Positions 36,054 to 45,221 of a stretch of 64,000 bases of DNA are shown here, piece after piece (within the stretch, counting starts at the first letter, position 1; every line of letters starts with the position of its first letter). This DNA is from Haliotis asinina. Lineage: Eukaryota > Mollusca > Gastropoda > Lepetellida > Haliotidae. The notes under the pieces are model-generated. The model did not search any database and was not told where the DNA came from. It saw nothing but the letters and a program-made list of their open reading frames with translations. The stretch spans positions 13,138,001 through 13,202,000 of the forward strand of contig NC_090291.1 of NCBI RefSeq assembly GCF_037392515.1, given 5' to 3'. Position numbers and translations under genes: made by a program.

Positions 36054-39000
36054 CTACATGCGACTGTTGACCTTCCTCCTGACAAGCTCCACTTGACTTC
36101 TTGACAGACCAAATCCGGAACATTCCTGAAATATCATGGTAAGGCAATCAACTTGAGAGTTTGATGAAGTCAAGAATAACAAAGCTTGACAAAAATAAAA
36201 AGAATTAGACATAAATTAAAACACAAAATGTTTGATAAAACATGGAAGAGCTAATAAGGGAGTTCACAGACAATGCTCTGCTGAGAACTAAAGCTTGGTT
36301 AAAGAGCCACTGATGTGGAATGATTAATATTCCTCGTTAACGGTCCACTTGCAAAACCAAGCTGCAAGCTGGTCAGCACCTGTTCCATCGACCATGACAG
36401 ACACAGACACTGGGTTGCTGTCCACCTTGGCAGAATTTCTTCACCCAAACCAGAGGAACATTAAGAAGGATGTCACATGTCATTATTTGAAAATATCCCT
36501 GGTATTTGTTGTCTGATTGTAATAAAGTATCCCAGCAGTGCAGACTTTTTCAGATTTTCTAATGCCTGGATTGTGCAGTGACTGATCCAGATTGATCCTA
36601 TTTCTGTGGGGTTTTATACCTCCACATTTAATCATGTTTTGCACATATCACGCCATTTGTTTCGTATATACATGTCAGATTGCAAAGCTTCATATCGAGA
36701 TAGTACTGAGGTCTGGTCTGTTACCTACGATAATAAAGGTGCACATTTGATTTATTTGAATCTGTAAACTAAGAAGAACCAGTTTGCCATTGCTGGAAAA
36801 ATCTGAAAATTTTCCTATGTTAAAAAACTGATTATACCTATTCACCTAAGTACACAGCAAATGAAATTCCGTTCATATCCTCAAAACAGTGTCATCCCAG
36901 AAGTGTTTCAGGAAATTAACATTGCATGCAATACAGCAATTTACTTTTGTAACACTGGGTTTAGTATTAGAAACCTACATGTTATTTGTCATCATTCACT
37001 TGATGGTCAGTTAATAAATTTATAACATGTAAAATTAGTGGTAACACCACTCAGATTACCAGACAAAGGTTCCCATGTGGCATTTCTCCTGTCTGGAGTA
37101 AATGCTCAACATAATAAATCAAGGTCTGATGTGGCAAATGTATTACATGTTATGTAATAAGTGCATGTAAGTGCAGCAAGAAGAATTATCAGCTGAGTTA
37201 CATTCCTGAACAAGGTAATAGCCTGATATTGTTGCTATAACTTGAGTCTGTTTTACTTTTAATATTTGCATTTGTTTTAATTCATTTGTTGCAGAAGTCG
37301 TGCACAGGGCGTGAGTGAAATATGATTCATGTTGGCAATCTATACAAGATTTAGATATTACGGTCATGATATAAATTCACTATAAGTATAAGCACATGAG
37401 CCTTTTTTTATTAAGTTTCAAAAAACAAATCAAACATGCTAGAAACTACTAGCACTTAGGATTATAAGACAAAATATAAACACGTACACAGACTTTGTTA
37501 CTTTTCAGTCATAAACTTTTTTACCACTGGCATATGATTAAACAACAAAATGTTTTCATTTGTTTCATAAGTAAAAATGACTTCATCAATGTTGATCAGT
37601 GTATTCTTACACTATCAGTTGCTTATGTGTGTGCTGCAGCGGAGGCCACGAACCAGTCACAAATTCTAGAATATCATCTGGGTACTCATTGGAAAAAAAT
37701 GATAACAAAAGCAACAAACAGTCCACGGTAATTGCTCTGCATCACTGCCCCTTTAAATCACAAATTTTACAGGATGTCTGACTATCAGAATCAACATGAA
37801 TATGAAGTTGCATTTTTCTGATAAATGAGTTCTAAAATGTCAACTAAATTGCTGACAGTAACTATCTCCATTATTTATGCTTGAAAACTATCTTTCTCTT
37901 TTCTCCTTTACCCTGTGAAAAAGCAAGTTAGACCTCGTCTTCAGTAACCCATACTTGTTGTAAGAGGCAACTAATGGTATCGGTGGTCAGACTCAGACTT
38001 GGTTGACACGTCATCATGTCCCAAGAGTGTAAATTGAGGTTCATGCTGTGGATTGCTGGACTGTCTGGCCAAAACTCAATTATTTACAGACCATCACCAC
38101 AGAGCTGGAATATTGCCGAGTGTGGCAGTAAACAACAACCAACCTACTTCTCTTGTTTTGAACCATGTCTCCTACCTCATTGAACTGCTCAAGAGTTCCG
38201 TTTCCGCCAAGGTAGCCATTGAGTCGGGCAGCCACAGACGATGTGATGATTTCTTCGTCTGTGATCTGGAGTGACTGGATGATGTCTGGATAGTGACGCA
38301 GCATATACTTCTGGTGATAGCTGGAAAAAAAATACACAGTTGTTATATACTGTTCTTTCTCTTGGGATTCTCTTGATATACTTCTTCTTTTGTGCTGTCT
38401 GATAATTAAAGGAAAAAAATTCTATGGACAGTCAACTTCTTTATTGCGACAGGTACTAACATGATTATCAAGCAAGTGATACATAGAGTTGTAACATGGA
38501 ATATATACACATAGCTGCAAGTGTGTATATACAACTGACAAGGTTGATGTACACTGGATTGCTGATTAGTGGTTTGAGCACAGTAGTGAGTGAGTTTGGT
38601 TTTATGCCGCTTTTTAGCAATATTCCAGCAATATCACGGCTGGGGACACCAGAAAATGGGCTTCACATATTGTACCCATGTGGGGAATCAAACCCGGGTC
38701 TTCAGCGTGACGAGCGAACGCTTTAACAATTAGGCTACCCCACCAACCATTTGAGCAGAGTAGGTTCATGTACAGAGTAATAGCGATTAAAACAATAATT
38801 ATGTTGAATGAGTTTATATAATAGATACGTTGATGTATACTGACTTGGTGGAAGAGTGTTGATGTTGATGTTGATGTTGATGTTGATGTTGATGTTATGT
38901 ACATGTTGCTTGGTTGTGATTACAACACACCAAAAAAGCCAATGGACAAGGTATGGGTGGATTACTGGTGATCTTTTATTAGATGGTGATAGGCTGAAAA

Positions 39001-42000
39001 TAGCTAAAATAGCCTTGATCCCTGTGGGGTGAGAAGTGTTGGATTTTCATGGCTTCTAGAGGCTTCCTAATCTTGTAGTCTGTGCAGATGGTTTCCAGTT
39101 GTTGGACGTTGCTTGATAACAGTGTTCGTACCTACATCAAAACGTTGCACCCATTGCAATAAAGAGTTAACTATCCATAGAACTTGGTTTTCCTTCATCT
39201 ATACAACTTCTAAAAAGCCTTTCAAAGATGTTTCATAATTGTTCAAAAGCTCCCCATACCAACAGCTCCTCATACCAACAGCTCCCCAAACAGCTCCTCA
39301 TGCTAACAGTTCCCCATATCAACAGCTCAACAGCTCCCCATACCAACAGCTCAGCACATCAATAGCTCCTCATACCAACAGCACCCCATACCAACAGCTC
39401 AACACATCAATAGCTCCTCATACCAATAGCTCCTCATACCAATAGCTCCTCGTACCAACAGCTCCCCATACCAACAGCTCCACATATTAACAACTCCTCA
39501 TGCTAACAGTTCCCCATATCAACAGCTCCTCATACCAACAGCTCCCCATGCCAACAACTCCTCAGAGCAACAACTGTGAACATGGCTTGCTTGTCCATTG
39601 ACTCCTCACTAGTCATAGTTTATCTATATTATCTAGGTATCTAAATAAACAAGTTTCTACCAGACAATCCAGTGATCAACATCATGAGCATCCATCATCC
39701 ATCCATACATGACGACATGTATCAACCAAGTCAGGAAGCCTGACCATCTGATCCTCTTACGGCAAGGATGGGTTGCTGAAGACGAAGTCTAGGCAGTATT
39801 ATTGATAAAAATTCCACACTCCATGATGAACTTACTCTTCAGCATTATAGAACGTCTTTGCCTTGGTAATCACCGTGACGATGGGTCTGGCTCGATTACC
39901 CTGCTGTTCCTTCATGGTAAGTTCGGCCATCTCCCTCTGCTCATCGTCATGGTAGAAAATGGCCGACATGTACTGCCTGCTGCGGGAGGAAGTTGGGTCG
40001 TGATTCTTCCAGAACATTCCCAGTAGAGCACGGAAACTGGTTACCTCTGGATCAAACACAATCTCCACAGTCTCTGTATGGTCACCTCTAGCAACAGAAA
40101 TAATGTGATGAGAACACACTTTGGCTTAATGTCTCTTTGGATGATTCTGTTTAGGGTCATTCAGCACTCAGCAATATTCCATCTATATGGCACAGGTGCG
40201 TAAATAATGAGTCTAGACCAAATATTCCAGCCATCAACAGCAGGAGCATCAAGCTATGCATTTAGGATATGAGTGTGAGAGATTAGTTTTACGCCAAACA
40301 CAGCAATATTCCAGCTATATACCACCAGTGTGTAAATAATTGAGTCTAGACCAGTCAATCCAGTCATCAACAGCATGAGCATTGATCTGTGCAACTGGGA
40401 ACAGATGACACGTCAACCAAGTCAGTGAGCCAGACCACCTGATCCCATTAATCACTTCTTACGAAAAGCATAGGTTACCGAGGCCAATACTCTAACCCAG
40501 ACCTTCAAGGTTACAACTGGGATATGATGACATGTGTCAACCAAGTGCGTCTGACTATCCAATTCCATTAGAAGTCTCTTGCAACAAGCATCAGTTACTA
40601 ACCATGGGTGGAATAAGAGGAAAGGTCTGTTTACCTCTTTAACACCAAAAATGTTCATGGTTGTCCTGGAGCTATTGATCGATTAATCGATCATTCAGTT
40701 CATCAGTAACTATCAATGGCTCCTGAGTGAGTATAGTTTTACGCCAAACTCGGCAATGTTCCAGTTATATGGCAGCGGTCTGTAATTAATCCGAGTCTGG
40801 ACCAGCCAATCCAATGATCAACAACAAGAGCATTGATCTGAGCAATTGGGAACCAGTGACATGTCAGCAAGTCAGCAAGTCTGACCACCCGATCCCATTA
40901 GTCGCCTCTTACAAGAAGCATAGTCGCCTTTTATAGCAAGCATGGGTTGCGGAGGGCCTGTTCTACCCCGGACCTTTAGACTAATCAATATTTATAAAAA
41001 ATGAAACATCAAATTAAATTGTAGGTAGCATGTTTCTTATTGTTTTGAAAAACTGATGAAGTTTCCTCACTCATAAACAACATAAACAATGTTTTGCATT
41101 TATATATCAACAGGAAGCATCCTTGATCATAGTATCAATCAGTGACTGTTTCATTTGCACAATGTCATAAATGTGTAACATTATTGCCAGAATTTTCTTA
41201 AGCATTTATGCAACTACGCTTGTCGTAAGAGGCGACTAACGGGTTGAGGTGGTCAGCAGTCTAAGTAAACCTCTCCTCACTACTTTTCGTTACACTCCAC
41301 TACTGAGTCTAACAAAAGCTTATGGGAGGTCGCGTCAGGTAACCTTTGAGATTGACCAGTCAGAACACAGATTACCAAATCGCAAAAGTGCACAATCGCA
41401 CATACCTTTTGAACTTTCTATCTCGAAAAGGTTCGTAACCAAATGATTCTGAATGCTATTTAGTATACGCTTGCTTCCGGGTGATGTACACAGCATACAT
41501 ACAACCATGATAACGGTGAGTAAACAGTAGCTGAAAATAGTGTTTTGGGCAATATTTAAGGATATTTATCTTGCGGAAATATTACCTAATGGTAACCATG
41601 TCAACAGAAACCCCAAAACGTATCTACTGCAGGTCAAATAACTGCATTATATGCGGACTTTTGTTTGTGGAGAGATCTGTGTCAGTGACCTGAATATTTT
41701 GAAAATCCCTCTGATACCCAAATAGTAGCCCTTGTCTGGCTGGTTAAATCTACTTAACTGTCTCGCGTTTGATTGGACAGTCATTGGTCGCTCAAAGGTT
41801 ACCTGATGCGACCTTCTACTAGGTTTTGTTAGACTCAGTGGTGGAGTGTAATGACATACACTGAGACTAAGTTTACATAGACAGGGGTGGCCAGACTCGC
41901 TGACTTGGTTGGCACGTCATCGGTTCCCAATTGCTCAGATCGATGCTCATGTTGTTGATCACTGGATTGTCTGGTCCAGACACGATTATTTACAGACCAC

Positions 42001-42511
42001 CGCCATATAGCTGGAATATCGCTGAGTGCTGCATAAAACTAAACTCACTCACTCACTCTTAAGCATTAAGTGGTGGCATTTACAATAACAATCAATTTTT
42101 GATTGATTTAAGAGTTCTGATTATCAATCTGCTTATTCAGTTATTGTGAGCAATAACTAGCCTTAACTCTTGTGCAATATTCTTACGTGCAATGTCAAAC
42201 CCCATTTCGCCTCACGTTACCTCATGCAGACAATTCTAGAAACATTATCAGAGTGAGTTAGAAATTTCAGCCTTCAACTTTCCACCTCCAATTATGATCA
42301 GATAAACTTGCTAGGGCTGTTCTACCCAAGAATTAATGGGAACTTATTGTCGTAGAAGAAAAACAGAGGCTCACAAGTTTCTGTAGGTTGGGTTGGGAGT
42401 TGTCCCCCCAGTGAACCCAACTCGGGTGCCAATCACTCCCGGGGCACAACCAAATTGTGCCTCCGGGAACCAAAATCAGCTCATGGCAAACGTAGCAAGG
42501 TGCTTCCTCAT
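36054..42511 (-). CDS. MSRA: Peptide-methionine (S)-S-oxide reductase A, probable selenoprotein
   Basis: Four coding exons, minus strand: 42511-42375, 40087-39836, 38320-38176, 36125-36054. All junctions are GT/AG with phases 2, 2 and 0; 201 residues. MsrA reduces methionine-S-sulfoxide in proteins, using a catalytic Cys near the N-terminus in the motif ATFxMGCFW. Here the text is LATFAMS-TGA-FWFPEAQFG: codon 12 (42476-42478) is TGA exactly at the catalytic position. Downstream the family text is intact: RVGFTGGTTPNPTYRNLGDH, then FWKNHDP, RQYMSAIFYH, TFYNAEDYHQKY and ARLNGYLGG, ending SRSQVELVRRKVNSRM. A selenocysteine MsrA is known from Chlamydomonas and, as I recall, from some invertebrates. 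The start is the first ATG (MRKHL) after a possible TTGCAG acceptor at 42517. A non-coding first exon is likely. A pseudogene with a single nonsense change is the alternative. Confidence 0.82.
36299..37756 (-). mobile_element. TTAA-flanked DNA transposon, non-autonomous (in MsrA intron 3)
   Basis: Ends are TTAAAGAGCCACTGATGTGG at 36299 and, on the other strand from 37756, TTAAAGGGGCAGTGATGCAG. Both edges therefore carry TTAA next to an inverted repeat AGRGSCASTGATG. The interior matches 18510-19628 in the opposite orientation. TTAA targets are typical of piggyBac and Kolobok superfamilies. I recognise no transposase. It lies between MsrA exons 3 and 4 and so is transcribed as intron. Confidence 0.65.
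37930..38145 (+). repeat. Long-headed SINE (family L), diverged
   Basis: CTTCAGTAACCCATACTTGT to GCTGGAATATTGCCGAGTGT, in the order head, body, tail. It lies next to the MsrA exon at 38176-38320. Confidence 0.65.
38586..38749 (-). repeat. tRNA-headed SINE (family S) with target duplication
   Basis: A well-preserved copy. Minus-strand head GGGGTAGCCTAATTGTTAAA (A box), a B-box GGGTTTGATTCCCC, and tail ending in CACTCAC. It is flanked by TTTGAGCACAGTA (38573-38585) and TTTGAGCAGAGTA (38750-38762), a 13-base target duplication with one mismatch. Confidence 0.85.
38858..38896. repeat. (GTTGAT)n microsatellite
   Basis: About six and a half copies of GTTGAT. Confidence 0.9.
39243..39556. repeat. 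Minisatellite, about 16-base unit
   Basis: Around 19 variable copies of CAACAGCTCCTCATAC, with CTCCCCATAC as a frequent variant. The plus-strand open frame over it (SSPYQQL repeats) is a by-product of a period not divisible by three and is not a gene. It lies in intron 2 of MsrA. Confidence 0.85.
39660..39790 (-). repeat. SINE family L fragment
   Basis: CCAGACAATCCAGTGATCAA to GGATGGGTTGCTGAAGAC; the tail is missing. Lies 46 bases downstream of the MsrA exon 2 donor. Confidence 0.6.
40150..40978 (-). repeat. Cluster of four SINE family L copies
   Basis: Partial or full copies lie head to tail at about 40150-40265, 40269-40490, 40500-40590 and 40722-40978, all on the minus strand. The last is almost complete and ends CTACCCCGGACCTT. 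They fill much of MsrA intron 1 next to exon 2. Confidence 0.65.
41215..42055 (+). repeat. SINE family L split by a MITE
   Basis: The head part (CTTGTCGTAAGAGGCGACTA, 41219-41256) and the body-tail part (41886-42055, ending in CACTCACTCACTC) belong to one copy. The interrupting element is 41257-41885. Confidence 0.75.
41257..41885. mobile_element. MITE with long inverted repeats and 9-base target duplication
   Basis: The ends form inverted repeats of about 85 bases sharing GTCTAAGTAAAC or GTCTATGTAAAC, ACACTCCAC, ACTGAGTCTAACAAAA and GGTCGC.TCAGGTAACC. GGTGGTCAG (41248-41256) and GGTGGCCAG (41886-41894) flank it, a 9-base duplication with one mismatch. Long inverted repeats and 9 bases suggest a Mutator-like origin. 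No coding capacity. Confidence 0.7.
42476..42478 (-). other. In-frame TGA at the MsrA catalytic position
   Basis: The codons around it read ACG TTT GCC ATG AGC TGA TTT TGG on the minus strand (T-F-A-M-S-stop-F-W). The family motif at this place is T-F-x-M-G-C-F-W, where Cys is the nucleophile. The TGA coincides with that Cys, as in selenocysteine forms. Confidence 0.75.
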
Positions 42512-42516
42512 GCTTA

Positions 42517-44042
42517 CTGCAAGACAATGTCACACCCTGAAAAAGGTAAAGATAAAGAGAGCATTAACTTACTCACAGGAGCAAGGCATTGTAGAGACCA
42601 GTGAAAGCGTCTTCATAAAAAATATTAATTCTCAATAAATGTTGAGTGCTGAGGGAATCGTAATCCGGGTGGTATTAATACCATAATGCACCTGAGATTG
42701 ATTCCTCAATTCTTTGTAGTATTTGGGACTTGGATACTACTATTGATTAAAAACTAGAAAGAAACTCTGAGACATTTCAAATGACATCGGTCAAGAAAAT
42801 GAAGTTTTTTCTAAAACCTTGTAATTTCATCAATAAACAGCAACGACATTGAAATGTGTAATTTGTTTCCAGTTTTTGTGATTGATGAACATTTTTTCTT
42901 CTTCACTGTTTGTGCAAGCTAGTGGCAGTGTTAAATGAAATGAAATTAATCAAGACGGAAGTATCAGTGAGCAAACCTTGTACACTAACGTCCTGTTGAC
43001 CTTTAATGCCTGAACTGGAGACTTCGGTTCGTATTGAGTGTCGTACTGGAAACAAATGTGCAAAGTCACTGTTTGGGTGTACACTCCCCACACTGTATGG
43101 CTTCTGTGTCGAAGAGGTGTCGTAGGGGCGGGTCCTACATTCTCGGCGTGGAGCTCTGAAATAATGTGGGATTATTGTCGTAAACAAACATGTTTTTCTA
43201 CCCCCTGTTGCTTGACTGAGCAAAAATCAGACGACAAGAAAAGTTCATGACAATATGCGTTTGCCATGTATTTGTGAATGAGATGTTTTTGGCAATTATG
43301 ACAACATCGTTTGCCGTCAATCGATATATTTAAAAATAGTAATGTTACAACTAATATTATGTATGACAATATAGACATGTATGAGTATAAATTAGACGAT
43401 ATATATATATTGTCTGCTTGTGATTATAATCATGTATATTTCCAAAATAATAGCAGCAATCTATCTGTATGATATAAAAATACAAATAGGGCAAAGATTG
43501 TATACACAGGATAGCCTCTGACATGTTTTCTAGAGTATGTTGTAGGCATGATAGTTTAGGGACGCCTGACAATATTTAGAGAGCAGTTTTGACAATGTTG
43601 ATCGTCTGCAAGAAAGCTTTCAAAGGATTGCATGAAGCTTTTTCAACCAGTAGTATATAGTGTCCATGTCACATTTGAAAGTTTACATCGCCTCAAAATG
43701 AAGAACAACCTCTTAAAACTGTGTTACGGAAGGAGCGCCAGATAAACATTTGTCATGTTCCGCATCTTGAATATCCGAGGCTCGTGACGAACTGTCAATC
43801 TCAAAAGTTTCTGTTTTCGATAGTACACGAAGCAGAGAAGTATCTCTGATGATTACACCCACCAATGCGTTACCTCGTCTGTCTGCATAAACGGGTTGAT
43901 TCTTACCAAAAAAATGTCATCAAACTAACAAACAACCGTAATCACTGGACCTTGTAAATCATGCCTGCATATTAGCGTGTGAATAATTTTTTCTGTTTTA
44001 CACAGTGCAAGTTTAAATTAAAGCCATTGCGAGATGAGAAAA
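42517..44042. other. Shared 5' region between MsrA and GFOD
   Basis: The two genes diverge from this 1.5 kb. TTTTACACAG near 43995-44004 could be a splice acceptor for a GFOD leader exon. No other coding signature is visible, and I could not identify a TATA or initiator site with confidence. Confidence 0.4.
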
Positions 44043-45221
44043 ATGCTTCCGGGTGTTGGAGTGTTTGGAACCACAGCAGTGATTAAATGTGTTGTGCCTA
44101 TCCTTAAGACATGTGGCTTCAATGTTGTCGCACTGTGGGGATGTACAGTTGAAGAGGCAGACACCTTAGCAAAGGAACTTGGTATTCCACATAGCACGAA
44201 TAAAGTCGATGAGGTTCTTCTCGACAAAGATGTTGATCTGGTTGTCATCAGTTGTTCTCCACATCTCCAGGCTCCAATTGTTGTGAAAGCTTTGAGAATT
44301 GGGAAGCATGTTCTGTGTGGGTCACCATTTGGACCAAGTGAAAGGGAGGCTCTTCATATGGTCAATGCTGCACGCTACTATCCTCGACTAATGTCACTGA
44401 TGTGTCACGGATTACGATTTTTACCAATCGTGTCAAAAATGAAATCTTACATAGAAGAGGGATATGTTGGCGATGTGACAATTTGTGAAGTTAAGGTGCA
44501 TTATGGGGCATATCCAAGAGAAAAATTTGACTGGATGTGTGACGAACTAATGGGAGGTGGTGTTCTCAATGCAATGGGAAGCAATATCATTGACATTGTC
44601 ACTTTTCTCACCTCACAAAAAGCGTTACGAGTGCATGGAATGCTGAAGACATACACAAAACAAACTGAGAAGATTAAAGGTATTAGAGAAATTACAAGTG
44701 ATGATTTCTGCACATTTCAAATGGAAATGGAAAAAGGTGCGAGCACAACAGTAACAGTTAACTCTCACATGCCAGGTCAATTTACTCAAGAGATAATAGT
44801 GATTGGAACGAAGGGGAGATTGGTTGCAAGAGGTGCAGACCTTTTCGGACAAAAGCATGACAAACTGAAGGAAGATCTGTTGCATTTTGATCATGGCAAT
44901 ATTAAGGAAGACAAAAAGTTTGGTATTTCTGATCAAGCAAGAAAAGAAATACCCATCCCTCATCTGAAGGGAATGATTCGTATGATTGAAGGGGTTAAAG
45001 ATGCTTTTGGAAGGGAGGAAGAACGACAGAGCTGGTGCACAGAACCTCTGCAGCTGGCAGCTACATTTGAAGATTCCTTCTACGTGCAGACAGTTGTTGA
45101 CGCAGTCCGTCGCTCCAGCAAACAGAAGGAATGGGTAAAGGTAGTCTTTATGACAGAAGACCCAGAGCCAAACCCCTATCTCTCTGCGGCAATGAGAAGA
45201 AGCACGTTCTCATTACAATAA
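44043..45221 (+). CDS. GFOD: Glucose-fructose oxidoreductase domain-containing protein (GFOD1/2 type)
   Basis: The protein is 392 residues and begins MLPGVGVFGT, the conserved start of GFOD1 and GFOD2; an in-frame ATG three codons earlier (44034) is less likely. The N-terminal part is a Rossmann-fold nucleotide-binding domain (GVGVFGT, ALWGCTVEEADTLAKELGIP). The rest matches the GFOD C-terminal oxidoreductase-like domain, with RFLPIVSKMKSYIEEGYVGD, FDWMCDELMGGGVLNAMG, IKGIREITSDDFCTFQMEME and YLSAAMRRS near the end. GFOD proteins are secreted or matrix-associated relatives of bacterial glucose-fructose oxidoreductase with no settled enzymatic role. Length equals the vertebrate family (about 385-390). 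The whole coding region is one exon here. It lies head-to-head with MsrA. Confidence 0.93.
   Translation: MLPGVGVFGTTAVIKCVVPILKTCGFNVVALWGCTVEEADTLAKELGIPHSTNKVDEVLLDKDVDLVVISCSPHLQAPIVVKALRIGKHVLCGSPFGPSEREALHMVNAARYYPRLMSLMCHGLRFLPIVSKMKSYIEEGYVGDVTICEVKVHYGAYPREKFDWMCDELMGGGVLNAMGSNIIDIVTFLTSQKALRVHGMLKTYTKQTEKIKGIREITSDDFCTFQMEMEKGASTTVTVNSHMPGQFTQEIIVIGTKGRLVARGADLFGQKHDKLKEDLLHFDHGNIKEDKKFGISDQARKEIPIPHLKGMIRMIEGVKDAFGREEERQSWCTEPLQLAATFEDSFYVQTVVDAVRRSSKQKEWVKVVFMTEDPEPNPYLSAAMRRSTFSLQ

Noticed and set aside
39239-39445. Open frame with SSPYQQL repeats
   Set aside because: Produced by the minisatellite; no gene context.
42333-42533. Open frame in another minus-strand frame across the MsrA first exon
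   Set aside because: It avoids the TGA but has no similarity to any family, whereas the shifted frame gives unmistakable MsrA text on both sides of the TGA.
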